A DNA stretch of 64,000 nucleotides from Capitulum mitella. Taxonomy: Eukaryota > Arthropoda > Thecostraca > Pollicipedomorpha > Pollicipedidae. Positions within the stretch are counted from its first letter, which is position 1. Every line of letters starts with the position of its first letter. Made by a program: the position numbers and the translations under genes. Below the pieces are notes generated by a model. It ran no database searches, was not told the DNA's origin, and was given only the letters and a program-made list of their open reading frames with translations. The stretch spans positions 33,844,368 to 33,908,367 of the forward strand of contig CP099841.1 in the NCBI GenBank assembly GCA_030062745.1, in the 5' to 3' direction. Positions 30,241-43,008 of this stretch are shown in pieces.

Positions 30241-31764
30241 ATTACTTCCTAGGAATACGGTTAACTGATTCAAACAGTCGCAGTCGGGATGCGCTTATCA
30301 GACACGCAATCAACGAGGAACATCGGAAGCGTGCTGTACGTGCTTCCCGGTCCTTGGCCCTGAAAGGTTTCCTTGGTTGTTTGTAAATTTTGGTTAATAG
30401 CCTCGTGTACGTGAGCGGCACTGCTCCTACCAGACAAAACAGCAACATCGTTTACAGCTGCCTCGGCAAACCCACGGACGGCCAAAATCGCCACAAATCA
30501 CGGCAGCACACCAGAACGGTCACGACCACGAACCACGATCTCACTCCTAGCGTCGGCGGCCGCCAAGGGCGTCACGTGAGGCCGCCCCGGCCCGGACCGT
30601 TTGGCGGCGTGCCCTCCGCCGTGCAACACGAGCCCTCTGCAGGCGGGGGCGCGCCGGCTGAGCGCAGCAGAGAGGTCCGGCGCCTCGGGCGGCGCCTTGG
30701 GAGGCGCGAAACAGCAGGGTCGCGGCCTGGAGGGCGCCCAGGGTCGGCCGGGCCGGACGCAGCCGAGCAGATTGGTCTGCTGGGGACCTGGACCCTGAGA
30801 GGACTCGCGGAACTAAGCAATTCTCCCTCCCGTCTGCGGTCCCAGTCTTCGAAGGAATGACCTAGTTCAATTCGCCCCTGCAGCGGGGGGTCTCAGTCGT
30901 GGAAGAGCATCTTGGATGACCTCAGCAGACCCTGTCTGCTGGCTTCGGGACCGGGCCGAGGGCCTCATTGCCGGATGTGAAAAATATTGCCAACACGGCA
31001 ACGTAGGGGGGAAATTTTAACCCTCTGGTCATTCTCCGTGGCAGAAATATAGCCCCGGAGACATGGAACGCACGAGCTGTTTGTTGGGCCTCGGCCTCAA
31101 ATAACCGAGAAAATAAATCAGACTTCTCAAATACAACGGAATCAGATGAATCGTGACGAAAGATTTACATCTTGCTCGCCGTTCACCCCATTCCCCTCGG
31201 GAGATTTGGAGAAACATGACGTGTTTTCTGCCCGTTGTAAATTGGATGTTATTGGATGCCTGTTGTAAAAATAAGCAGCTTTCCGCCAGAAGTAGCCCGT
31301 GGTGGAAATTTGCGGAAGTGCTTCTTGCAGGGATATGGACGACAAAGTTTGCTTACTATGATCCTCTGCAGCAGGTGAGTCAAATGAGAGCACGTCAATG
31401 CAAGGGAAGTGAACTGTAAGATACTGTACTGCGCCACTTGATATTTGGGTAACGTTCACCAAAATTTCCTCTGAAAGAGGGCATTTGTAAGGATTTCGAA
31501 TTAGACTGCATAATCCATATACACACAGATGGTGGAATTATTTTTGACGATGCAATTATTTTTCCGTGCCAAAAGCAAAAACGTCACAAAATTATTGCAA
31601 AACTTGAAAATGAACTGTGGTGTTCTAGGGGGGATTTTAGGGGGCTCAATTTTTCGGTGGTGGAGATTTCGTGATGGAAAACTTTGTTGGGGGAAAATGC
31701 GACCATTTTTCGCCTTTGCTCATTGCATTGGAGTCTGGTTTCCGTTCCCACACACTCCCCGAGC
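30241..31764. other. Intergenic spacer
   Basis: GC-rich at 30540-30840, otherwise mixed composition. No coding exon is recognised. Confidence 0.5.
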
Positions 31765-32541
31765 AAAATGGGGACGTGCCATTTTCCCTGTGACACAGAG
31801 ACTGCCCATATCCCGGGTGAACCGGCCACTTCCCTGGTGAAGCAGACTTCCCCTGTGACACAGATACGGCCCATTCCCCGTGTGACACAGGGGCCGGCCA
31901 CTCCCCTGGTGACGCAGGCTTACTGGCCATTTCCCGAGTGGCAGGACTGATCACTCTCCGGTGACGTGGAGACTGACCACTCCCGGTGACGCGGGGACTG
32001 ACCACTCCCCGGTGACGCGAGGACTGACCACTCCCCGGTGACGCACGGGACTGACCACTCCCCGGTGACGCCGTGACTGACCACTCCCCGATGACGCCGT
32101 GACTGACCACTCCCCGGTGACGCCGTGACTGACCACTCCCCGGTGACGCCGTGACTGACCACTCCCCGGTGACGCCGTGACTGACCACTCCCCGATGACG
32201 CCGTGACTGACCACTCCCCGGTGACGCCGTGACTGACCACTCCCCGATGACGCCGTGACTGACCACTCCCCGATGACGCCGTGACTGACCACTCCCCGGT
32301 GACGCCGTGACTGACCACTCCCCGATGACGCCGTGACTGACCACTCCCCGGTGACGCGGGGACTGACCACTCCCCGGTGACGCCGTGACTGACCACTCCC
32401 CGGTGACGCAGGGACTAACCACTCCCCGGTGACGCCGTGACTGACCGCTCCCCGATGACGCCGTGACTGACCACTCCCCGATGACGCCGTGACTGACCAC
32501 TCCCCGGTGACGCCGTGACTGACCACTCCCCGATGACGCAG
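31765..32541. repeat. 26-bp minisatellite, about 23 good units plus a decayed edge
   Basis: The unit is actgaccactccccggtgac-gccgtg (26 bp; some units 25 or 27). From about 31945 to 32541 units are nearly identical, alternating between ccggtgac and ccgatgac versions. From 31765 to 31945 the same unit is recognisable but heavily diverged. All three minus-strand frames are stop-free across the unit, producing spurious open frames up to 390 codons. Confidence 0.95.
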
Positions 32542-32830
32542 GTGACGCGGTGGCGCCTCCCGGACCGGCCGGCTCATCAACGCTTCCAGCCGTACACAGC
32601 GGGTCATGGGTCTGACGCAAGGCGCGACTGCATGTCTGCACCGGAGCAGGCCCGACGTGAAACCGAACCCGACCCTTGTCAGTGCTAAGTTCTGCCGCCC
32701 GCGCCGTGTATGGCGCCCAGCCGCACAGGGCCGCCGGCTCCCGGCGGCGAACGTCGTATCGCGCGCATCCGGGTACCGGGCTCCTCCAGCGCGACGAGAC
32801 CGCACTTATATAGATCAATATTTATAGAAA
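32542..32830 (-). promoter_or_regulatory. GC-rich segment with TATA-like box
   Basis: On the minus strand TATATAAG (32817-32810) stands at the edge of a GC-rich block reading toward the 26-bp array. No matching initiator or exon was identified. Confidence 0.25.
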
Positions 32831-34390
32831 TTTGGGTACGAGATAAACACGGTCTTGCTCCAGGCTGGCACGGGCGCGGACCCGTTCCGGGAATATTCGC
32901 ATGATTCGCTGCTAAGCTGAAGACGTCTGCGATAGGGTGCACACTTACCGCGTACGTTGTCGGCAACTGGCACTGACTGTCCCTGAGGCCGTCTATGGAC
33001 GGCGTCTGTTTCACTGGACGCCCTGGGCATTGTGTGCAGCACATTTACGTTCATCAGCCGGCTGTGCAGTTGTTTCAAAGGATAGCTATCAGTTACCTAC
33101 CTCCGATCTAGAAGGCAACATCGACAGGATAAGGTAAGGCTCACAGAAGAATGGTGCAAGTGATCGCCTTAGCACATCGCCACACAGTTCGCGATGTAAC
33201 CCGCAGCTTTTCATTTCTACCTGCAACATTGTTTTGCAAGCAGGCTGATAAAAAATGCCGTGGCAAAACCATCAAAAATGCCTTCTCTGATAACAAATGA
33301 CTTAAGCAGCACGGCTCAATCATCAACGGTTACGCAAACGTAACGCGAGTATCACACACAATTCAGGCAGTAGTGATTCTGCCTTGCTAAGTCCGAATGT
33401 TGCTTTTTTAAGGACATAGAGAGAATCCGTCAGATGCCAGCGGGCATGTCTCAGCCAATCAAAACGAAACTACAATCGCAATATTCTTGTTCCATTTTAA
33501 GCCTTCAAAATGCAACAGTAAAGACAAAACGGAAGCAGAAGCAGCTACGTCTCAGATGAGCATGCTACTCTCCACGTCTGGCATGTAGACTGGGTTGCCA
33601 TGGCAATGCTCCAAGCCCCGGCTCTCCGATTCCAGTGACTCTTGCCTTTCGTACAACAGCAGACCGGTCTCTTGGATAACGTCACCCTATCCCGCCGCAG
33701 CTGCAGCGCCACGCAATGCTAGAGCACACAATCCTGCGTTGCTCCGGCGCAGAATCGCCCATCCGCGCAGCCAGATTCATCATGAATGAAGTGATGGAGA
33801 TTATGAATGGGAGTGCGGTTGCTGCGTCCTCCTCGTCGGGAGCTCTCCGGTTACAGTAGTCGCAACATCGCCGGGGCTCCTTAGGTTCAAGGACGGAGAC
33901 CGTCTCAGCCATGAGTTCATGAGCACGCGGCCTCCACAGAATGGCTCTGTGCCCCTGCCGTTCTGGCTAACCGGGGACGGAGAAGTGGAGGAAAACTGTG
34001 ATAAGGTGAACATCAAGGAGTGAAGCAGAAAATCTGCAGTCGAGGTCTTGATCATTCCCATGTGGAAATGATCGAGATCGTCGAGTCGGCAATCACCAAA
34101 AAATGACAAAACCTTTGCAGGACTACTAAGGCAAACGGAATTGTATTTACTATGGGGTGTTCTCGATCGCCTTTAAATCTGTGCGTTTTTATTCTCAGCA
34201 TAAAATCAGCAATGTTTAAGCTGGAGAACAAGGAGACGAGATATGACAATAAAACCTAGGAGCCGGTGGACAACTCCTTAGATCCACAGTCGGTGGGTGG
34301 CCAGCACAACAGACTGCCACCCTCACACCACTCATACCTGCACAAATTACGTAATAAATAAATCGGATACAGTGACACGGAAGCAGAAGA
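32831..34390. other. Intergenic spacer
   Basis: An open stretch on plus (about 33793-34023) translates to a plausible-looking peptide ending at TGA, but it has no start, good acceptor or family. Nothing else is seen. Confidence 0.5.
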
Positions 34391-34394
34391 CTAA

Positions 34395-34418
34395 TATCTA
34401 TCTATCTATCTACATATA

Positions 34419-34458
<40 letters not shown>
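34395..34458. repeat. (TATC)n-(TA)n microsatellite
   Basis: About four tatc units, then a short spacer, then about 18 TA repeats. Confidence 0.97.
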
Positions 34459-34463
<5 letters not shown>

Positions 34464-35297
34464 AACTCACCAGCAAGTCATAATAGACCAGCGTTTTCAA
34501 ACCGTCAGTTCTTCGAGTTCTCGTTGGACGTTGAATTGGAACTTCTTCAGGCCGGCTTTGCACGTGCGCAGCCAACAACTACGCACAGCTGGTTTGGTTG
34601 GCTATTTGGGTTTAAGAGCACATAGGTCATGTAGTGCCGACAGACGGCTGATAACTAAGCTGTTCAGTTCCCGATGTACTCTACTGGTAGCCAAGCTGTT
34701 CTTTTTATGTTGTTAAAGCTCATTTTTCTTCGTATGCCGATTGAATATTGTTTAACACTTGAGCAATGTCGAATTTCGTGAATTCATACGTAACGCAAAT
34801 ATTGTCTAGCAAAAACGTTGTCCTGTTTCTTGCTCTCTCTAACGTCACCTGTCTCTCTTTTCTCTGGGGAAATGTGCTTGCCAGCAAAAGCAATATGTTA
34901 CAAAAAATATCTTTGGCATGGTGTGGGTATGACCTTCCTTATTTGACGTATGGATTGTGACGCGGGCGAATTTCATTAAGAAAGCGCTCGTAATTATGAA
35001 AGCACTTCCCACAAAAACGGAACGTTTTTCAGTTTGGTGAGAAACGCTTTTCGCAAACGCCATGCAATGCACGTTGGAGATCAGTGGTTGCTTCGTCGGA
35101 AATGTTTCTCCGCCCTCGTTCATGATCTGCGCAATATACTCCGGCCCTTAAACCAAGCTCTGCAAGGCCCCCACGCATCATTGCAGGACTGCAAGCCAAA
35201 TCACGTACTTGCAGTCCTCTTGGCATCTTGTTGCGCCCAAACATCGCGCCATTTATGCTCGCTATACTACGGCAAGCCGCTATCAAGCCCCCGTTAC
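34459..35297. other. Intergenic spacer
   Basis: Open frames on both strands at 34845-35290 show no family I can name. Confidence 0.4.
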
Positions 35298-35419
35298 CTC
35301 CCCAGCACCGCCAACACGCATGCTGTCAGGTGGGTAATCTGGCGGCATGGGGTAAAGCATCCATGGCCCTTCAGGCGGAGGCACCTGGGTGGAGTTCCTC
35401 ATGTGGCTCCGTGCAGACC
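35298..35419 (-). other. Candidate orphan exon, proline-rich, 40 codons
   Basis: On the minus strand an acceptor (ccggtaaatccag) is followed by 122 bp open in one frame and a donor (ggggag|gtaacg). The frame reads SARSHMRNSTQVPPPEGPWM, then LYPMPPDYPPDSMRVGGAGE. Phase is 1 at the start and 0 at the end. The composition is protein-like and unlike the surrounding DNA. No flanking exon or family was identified, so it could be chance. Confidence 0.3.
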
Positions 35420-36629
35420 CTGGATTTACCGGCTATTACCTCTCAAGCGGTTTAGGCAGCAGTTGAGGCTGGCTTGGTGATTATATCTGTCCACAACCAT
35501 GTTCTGAGCACAGCGTGCTGAGTCACGCCAGGCAAAGGTCGGTTTATTGCGATTGCAGAACGATCCGTCTTAAAATAGATCATGTGTCATCCAAAAGAGG
35601 TCACAGACGTACGTCTGGGGTACCTGCATACCCCAGGCGCCGGCGGTACTAGCGAGGATAATTACCTCATTTCAATATCTTCATATTATAATATGATATG
35701 AGAATATGGGATGAAAGAGATGAATCATATTATATGAGAATATCATATGAGATTAGCATAGCATTCTCACAGATGGATGACTATAATGCAATTTGTGTCG
35801 TCGGTGGGACTTCCGGGACACGGAAGCAAGGATATTTCCTGCGGTCATATTAACGAGGATCTTTTAAACCATTTTACGTCGTTGCAAAACCACTTATCAC
35901 TTCAATGGAATAGTGGATGTAGATTGCAGCGTCTTACCACAGAACATCGTGAATCTGCACTAAAAAGCATTAAATCGAGAGTGTACGTAAAAATGGCACT
36001 ATTTCATTCCAACATTCCCAATTTGATGCATATATCTGACGTGAAGGATGTGCGATGCATTCGAATATGAGCTGCCGCAGATAAATGCATTTTGAATGTC
36101 CCACATGCAGAACACTCGAAAGCAGTTCACTATACCTGTAGGGTAGGAACGCACGGCCCCAGGATTAAGTGTTTTGCGCGCATATCGGACCTAATATTGG
36201 CAGTCTAGAAAAGGATGAGTGTATATCTATATTGTGTTAAATTATGGTAGCATTCTCTCATTTTTGAGGAAAAATATAGAAATAATCTGCAAAATGAGAC
36301 ATGACCGTGATGCGCAACGCATCCCACTCAACACAACCTTTCACTTTCGTCCAGCATACTCCTCTGACATCATTCTGTGCACCTGGAGAACAACTTCCGA
36401 GGAACCTTTTAGCCATCAGTAATCACATCTTACATCGTCGTATGATGCCAAAATTTTGTCGACGATATCAAAATCGAGAGGCGTCGTCAAAATCCAAGGG
36501 GTACGCCCCCCGCTAATATTAAGTGTTATTGTTATTATGCGTTATTGTTATTATGTGTCATTTTTAAGATGTGACGCTTACCGCTGTTGTGGTTTTAAAA
36601 TGCTTCGGCTACCTCATCGCCGGCTGTCG
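35420..36629. other. Intergenic spacer
   Basis: An AT-rich, imperfectly palindromic block (atattataatatgatatgag type) lies at 35670-35760; otherwise nothing. Confidence 0.5.
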
Positions 36630-36715
36630 AGAAAGGGTCTGCCAGATTCGAACCTAAAACTCGCGCTCCGCAGTTCAACACATTTTCTAGCCTTTGGGTG
36701 AAAATTCAGACGGAA
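36630..36715 (-). repeat. tRNA-derived SINE relic (tRNA-Cys-like)
   Basis: On the minus strand a B-box-like GGTTCGAATCT lies at 36654-36644. It is preceded by GTTGAACTGCGGAGC, which resembles the anticodon arm of tRNA-Cys (TTGACTGCAGATC). The A-box region is degenerate and no cloverleaf forms, so this is a SINE head or tRNA relic, not a tRNA gene. Confidence 0.35.
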
Positions 36716-37279
36716 AGCGAGCATCTGTAGTGGCGGACGTCGGCGCGATGAAGACGGGACCATTCATAAGTGCCTAACTGTGCCAAGAGATACGTCGCTG
36801 CGACGTTACCGAACAATGAAGCACAGTCTTTAAGGTTCCTCACTTTCGAAATTCCCCGAGTCGCATGGCAATAAAATTAGTCGTGCGTTTGCATTGTCAT
36901 AGATGACTCGCAAACGTCACTGAATTTAACATTAACACTGAAACAAAGCCGCAAAGCCCGTCCATGCTCCGGCAGTTGATCCAAGCCTACGTACCTTCAG
37001 CTTTCGTCCGGAGCAGATCAGCTCAGCAGTTGTTCTTCGTCTGATCTCCTCTCTCTCAGAGTCTCTCCTTCCTACTTCACGTATCCTCAACGTCGGCTCG
37101 CCTCGTCAGCGCTCCCTGTGAGAGCTCTGGGCGGCTCCGCCAGCTCGTCCGCCCGTGGACAGACAGAGGGACCACCGGCCCCTGACGAATGTGCGGGCTC
37201 GCGAGCACGGATACCACGACCAACCGCCGCTGATGACGACTGCGCCCAAAACGCAGCACTGGGGAACGAGAGGGGAGAC
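36716..37279. other. Intergenic spacer
   Basis: Nothing recognised. Confidence 0.5.
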
Positions 37280-37690
37280 CTCAGAGGCGGACGGTAATCT
37301 TGTCGCGAAGGCCGTCGGCAGGAGCGCTTAGCTCGCCCTCCGGAACTGACCGCTCCTCGGGATTCACGAAAACCGTCAGGCCGCCACGTAGCTGCGACCG
37401 AAACGAGCGCCGCCTGCGCCGCGCAGGAGGCGTGGAGCCACCGTCTGCCGGCCCCGGTCCTGCCACGGCCGTCCCTCTGGCGCGGCCCTGCGCCGCTCTG
37501 GCCTGCCTCCGGAGCTGCGGGTCGGTCCCGGACGGCACGGCTGCTGGGTCAGCTCTGGGCGGCCACGCGCCGGCGGCGGCGCCGCCTCGGCCGCCGGTCC
37601 GCCTGACGTCAGATCGGGCTGAGACCTCCCCCTCCCACCCCACGCCCACCCTCACCCTGCGGCCACAACACATCCCCGCTCATGGGCGGC
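37280..37690. other. GC-rich island with a possible minus-strand exon
   Basis: CpG-rich. On minus, the frame reading FRSQLRGGLTVFVNPEER is followed by a donor-like gtcagt, and it could be an exon end. There is no supporting neighbour or family. Confidence 0.3.
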
Positions 37691-40079
37691 CCTCTCGACA
37701 CGTGGCCAGAGCGAGGATGCCTTCGACTTCTGCTAAAACGGTTTGTGAGAATGGAGGAGGAGGATGTAATCGGACCACTTAATTTAGTCGACGGTCTCAA
37801 AACCAACTCACTTTTTGGCAAGTCAGTGACGACCGCATGCCTCAGGACACCGGTCTACAATTGACGGTAATGTGCAGACTGACTTGGATGAGTATAAGCG
37901 AAGAGCTACTAGAATTTTGGTTTTTGGCTCCCTTTGGATTTTTCGTCATGGTTTCATTGTTCATTTTCAGCGTTGCCTTAATGCACTGTTACTGTGTTAC
38001 TTAGGACAGTCTGTACAGTACCGTCGATGTTTGGATTCTAGGACTTCGTCACTGGTATTAAACGTAACGCGTTGCCTACTGTCGGACGTTGTCGACTGCC
38101 ATCTGGCAAAAACTCGCCGAAATCCGTTCGATGGTTTTTGAGATATGTATGGTAAAACAACTGCTTGCAATTGTGCTGAAAGGCCCGAAATAATGCAGCA
38201 TATTGTTTTTTCATTAATACACTTTCTGCTTCAAACGCAAACTTAGTTTGTTGAATTATGATTCACTAGTGTTTCTTTCCTGATAGTACATTGCATGAAC
38301 CACAGCACGAAATGATGTGCGTATTGCATTAAACAGATAAAAAATAATCTAGGAACGGGAAGACAGAATGGCAATGCAAAGCAAAGCGCATGCCCTCGTC
38401 TCGCACACAATTGGTGCAAAACAGGCCGTCTGGGCTTGACTGGCTAGTGATGTTAGCTAGTGATGCTAGGCAAAGTGAATGCTTAAACATTTTCATGCAT
38501 AAATTTTTCTGATTATTTTGCATTTATAAAATGTGTTCAGCAAGCGCCTATTTTGCAAACGCATCACACAAGTTCTTTCGCACTTCAGCTGTCGTGATTA
38601 CCAAAAACCCACACTTTGCCACGGTTTGTTATGCCAGTCTGCACCTCACGTCTCAGCGAGCGCGGCAGCAGCGAAGTGCATCCGAAGCTCGAGTCTCGAG
38701 TGGGCAGCCGGCGGCCGCCGTGCGGACGTCACGACAGGCCGCCGCCGCCCGGAGGTAGCCCCGCACGCCCACCTCCGGCGCGTATTTACGTCGGCCACGG
38801 GCGGTGGCTCCGTCCCAGACTGACCTGTTTATTTACGCCGGCAGGCCGACGGCGTGAATCCGGTCATGTTCGGCGATGATCGCGTCCGTCTGTCCGGGAC
38901 GAGGCCCCTCGGCGCCCAGAAGAGGGCATGATGGTGATTAGCCGGAGGCCCGAACTGATGCAACGGAACGGGGAGCGTCCGCTGACGGCGACGAAAACGG
39001 AAAGTGGAAAACCGCGACGAAGACGAAGGCCTACGCATCAAACACAGCGCATTTGATTCGCACTGTCTCCGTCCAGTCTTGGGTCGTTAGTGATAAATGG
39101 TCCAACAACGCTGGCCGCATGTCCGGGATCCGGCATTTTTTATGAATATGTATCGCAAAAAAGGTCTTGATTTCTGTGTTTCAAGCCACGTTTGCTATGA
39201 AACATACTAGGTTGCAAAAAAATGCATTCTCCTGCCGTTACAGTGTGTAGGTTTATATGGTTCGAGACAATTCGGAAGCACGTGAATTTTCAAAATTCAG
39301 ACATGCATTAGGGTCTCGGCAACCCTTCATTGTGGAACTGACTACTGCCTGACTAAAAATTATTGCCATAGTCTTTTTCCCAAATACATATGGAATAAGT
39401 TGGCCAGCTGATGTAACATTTTGCAGGTTTAGAGCCAACCTTTGTGAACTGATTTCCAAGTCTTATTTTAAATAAGTGCATTATTAAACGATCTTTCCAA
39501 TACTATCATGGAGAGGCTGCTAGATCATCTTACATGTACCCTGTGCCGCCAGCGCTGCCAGCGCTGCATGCTAGCATTCCTTCAGGAAAGAAAGGAGACC
39601 CCTTGTCATTAAGAAAAGCTGCACTGTCGGTCAGTGTTAGGGATGGGTGTAGCCGAGACGGACGAAGGAGACCACGGTTCTCTTGGGAGTTGAAAATGTA
39701 ACGTTTCCTCACGCACCAAAAACAGAAGAAGATAAAAGTTTCTCAGAACTCCGAAATAAAGTGGTCGGATTGCGAGTTATCGGTTTTGAGAAAGAGGTAT
39801 AGGTTTGTCCTGGCCCCCTTCTTGGCGAAAACCTGGCTATGCCCATGGCGGTAGGCATGCTTATTTTAGTTCCCTGTGCATTTAGACGGCAAAAATAAGA
39901 TCCTGTTTTCAGTGCGGATGTACAAGATTTTAGAATAATCTTGGTCACGCCGAGGAAAAGTTGTTGCCGAAAACGACTGCGAAAAAGTTTCTGGTCGCGT
40001 CTTAGGCTGCTACACGCAAGCGAGTGAATTATGTCTTTAACTGGCGGTTAGCTTTACATTTGACGCTTTCTAATAGACA
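37691..40079. other. Intergenic spacer
   Basis: A GC-rich patch at 38640-39010; otherwise mixed AT-rich DNA without recognised genes. Confidence 0.5.
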
Positions 40080-40435
40080 TGTATCAGACTTGTGCTCGAT
40101 TCCATCGGAAATGGAGTCGACTCCAGAGTTGATTCCGTTACGGCCAGTGTCAGAATCGGAATCGATTCCAGTGGTACATATTGGAATCAGAGTTGGAGTT
40201 GAGTCACACGGTTTGAATTACATGATTGTCTATAGAATCATAATTGAAATAGATACCAATGGCTTAATTTAATTCAATGGCTCTTAGTGGAACTGATTCC
40301 AGAATCAGCTCATTTCACATACAGTCAGAATCGGAAAAGGCTCAGTTTTGGAAAGCTGCGGCGAGACAGAATCAGAATCGATTCAGCAAGGCATCAGTCG
40401 GATTCGGAATCGATTTCCCCCAAGTGAAATCAAGT
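40080..40435. repeat. Degenerate GAATC/GATTC (GAATCGATTC) repeat, copy 1
   Basis: Many irregular copies of cggaatcgattcc, agaatcgg and gattcc occur over about 350 bp. A similar patch lies at 63020-63190. The core GAATCGATTC is palindromic. Confidence 0.65.
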
Positions 40436-41259
40436 ACAACTGTGATACATGCTTACCTGAAGTGAACATTATCAATGCACAGTCAGTTGCAGGAATCGAT
40501 CGTCTCATACGTAAGACCCTTGCCTGTTCATGCTGTTACCAGAGTCTCACAAGCTCAGCGACTTTTAGTAGAGTGTTTCGGAAGGGTCATAGAAAGTCTC
40601 ATTTACGGCAATGCTCATGCATGAACGTACCGTTCTCCAATGTACCATCTATTATCACAGCTTCTCGCCGTTATTGGTCTTAGATACCTTTTTGTTAAAA
40701 AGCGCACTTTACGTCTTGCATCACCCTATTCTGCAGCAGGAATTACGTCCGAAAAATGGCGCATCGGGCAGTACGCTGCGAAAGACGAACAACGGCTTTC
40801 GGAGAGCGCCAGCCTCGCCCGTTCAGATGGTGCACACCAGGGGGAGACACACCACGCAGTGATTCCCCGCCGGCCTGCATCAGGGCCCGTTCCTCGCGTT
40901 CATCGGGCCAGTCAGGGCGCCGGCCACGCGGCACGGCTGTCAGCGGGGCAGATCGGCCTCTGAACCAGCGCCGGCCGTGTCGACGGCGACGGAACAGACC
41001 GCGCCGCAGTCTGCGCTCCGCGACAGCAGTCGGCCCCTGCAGAACAAAGTGCCAAGTGAACGGTTGTCGGAGTGTGTTAATCTTCCAGCGAGGAGCATCA
41101 ACAGATCTGTCGCGCCGCTTCTTCGGAAAGGGCGTGCCGCCCGCTCCTGGGAAGTGTGCCCCGAGCAGACAGCTGACGTGTTCGTTCTCAGCACGTTTTT
41201 AACCTCCTGGTAAAGGAAGCACTGCAGATAGTCGGGCTAATAACTATCTTGCTCCGCAG
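40436..41259. other. Intergenic spacer with GC-rich block
   Basis: 40750-41210 is GC-rich with open frames on both strands and no recognisable protein. Confidence 0.45.
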
Positions 41260-43008
41260 GCGACGCCGCAATGCTTTGGGACGGCGACAAGGGGTACTGT
41301 ATGTCTATTTTTATCCATCGTTGTTCCATTGGTTAAATCAGCTGGCCAGAGCGGATTGCTCCACGACATGTTTCAGTGGAAAATGTCTTGGACGACTATA
41401 TCCTGCTTGACATTCCGACGTTTACATCCTATGCGACATCTGTTTCAATTACCGGAGCAGGACTGCGGCCCATCCAGAACACGACGCGTTCCGTGCATGA
41501 AACGTGCTGTCACGACAGACATTAGCCCTGTTTTTGGCTATGACGCCTCATGGTGTTTTCTGAGCTATAAAGCTTTAGCCGAGAGACATCCAGACGTCCA
41601 TGGGAGAGTGCATCATAGTTCCCAAGGACGCCAAGCTCGCGGCATTTAAGGGGGGGAATTATACTAAGACCAGAGTTTTGTTATTGCAGGAAAACCCGGC
41701 CTCACATCATCTGTCAAGCAGAAGCCGAGGAGACAGCGTGTCGCAGGTTCGTCGTGCACATGTTGCAGAAGTTTGATACAGTTATTGTTGAGGTTTAATC
41801 CTGCCGTAACTGGTATGGCGCGTGATATGAGGAGGCACGCGGTAAAGTGAAGCTGGTTGATTGATTACGGATGTCCAAAGAACAGCATGGCTTCCATGCG
41901 CGTTGTGCGGGGAATTATCTCCTACGGCGATCACACTGCTGCTTGTCCTGTGGAGGTCTTTCACGCCACAGTAGTCAAAATAAAGACGACACCAGGCTTT
42001 TCTGGAATATGTTTGTTTTAAGTATGCTGGAGAAACGACGACGCAAAAGGTGGCTCTTAGGTGACCCCAGCTCGAAGAGAACACCAGGCTTCGTGGCTGC
42101 ATTGGCTCTTTTACTAAAGCTGATATGGATTGTAATCGTCAGAGTGTATGGTACGTGACTGTTTACTGCTAGCCTCTTCGTGACAAACGGCACGAAGCCC
42201 CCGTGCAAATCATTTGTTTTCAAGACCAATGTCGTGTCTAAATTGTCCGTCGCGCAGCTCACCACGTTATCGTCCAACGTGCACCACCGTCCAGGCGATG
42301 GCAGATATACTGTGTACGGGAACGGAACTTTCTCCAACAGCTTGATGGCGGGCAATGCAAAAGTCGAACCGCCAGGCTTGTGTTTGACGTGGCCGTCCTT
42401 CCAGAGCATGACTGCGCGTGCAGTAATGGCTAAAAATGACAGGAAACGCCAGTGCATGACAAAGGAGGAATGGTCACGGGATTTCAGACGATGGTTGCTG
42501 CATGAGATCATCGGGCTTTTCGGTTTCAAGAAAGAAGTACGGAAAACTTGCCGCGTTTCTGAAGCATGACTTAAGAGTGTACAGCTTTCTGCCGATGGGA
42601 ACAGAAAACTGAACAATACACATTCGCCAAGTGGGCAAAGTAAAAATTACTTGCGTGTCCCATTACAAAAAAATGACTAATGGCAAACAACACAAGAGCA
42701 ATGAGTACAGCTGCACTCGACGGGCAAGAATTATCCGTAGCAGATTTTCATAAATAATCTGTTTTGCTTTCTGCAGGCCTTTGCAGCCATCGATCGTCAA
42801 ACCACCGGTCGTCAAAAACCCTAAGAAAACATTCGGTGGCACGACAGCACACTTGCCTGTCCAGTCGTGGGGCAATAACGGGACCCTGCTGCCACGCACT
42901 CGGGCTCATTTCTGGCTCCCACCGGCCACCCCTGCCTGTCACGGCCGACACGGCAATCAGGGGCAAGGACACCAGCTGACCATCGCGGGTTTCGACGACC
43001 GAAGGTAG
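41260..43008 (+). other. Candidate three-exon chain of unknown function
   Basis: Three plus-strand segments have good acceptors and compatible phases: 41260-41293 (ttgctccgcag ... gg|gtactg), 41690-41746 (ttgttattgcag ... cgcag|gttcgt) and 42777-43005 (ttttgctttctgcag, then TAG at 43006-43008). Read together they give DAAMLWDGDKG, KTRPHIICQAEAEETACR, and a longer part starting PLQPSIVKPPVVKNPKKTFG and ending TIAGFDDRR. The last exon also has a donor-like gaag|gtagac before its TAG. No family is recognised and no start exon is seen. Confidence 0.25.

Noticed and set aside
31646-32818. Minus-strand open frame of 390 codons
   Set aside because: It is the 26-bp minisatellite read through; the same repeat is open in all three minus frames and encodes a cyclic 26-residue pattern with no known domain.
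33793-34023. Plus-strand open stretch ending TGDGEVEENCDKVNIKE
   Set aside because: Looks protein-like but has no start, no convincing acceptor and no family; left unassigned.
41975-42616. Minus-strand 213-codon frame and overlapping plus 129-codon frame
   Set aside because: Considered as piggyBac or other transposase remains, but no catalytic motif or conserved stretch could be recognised on either strand.
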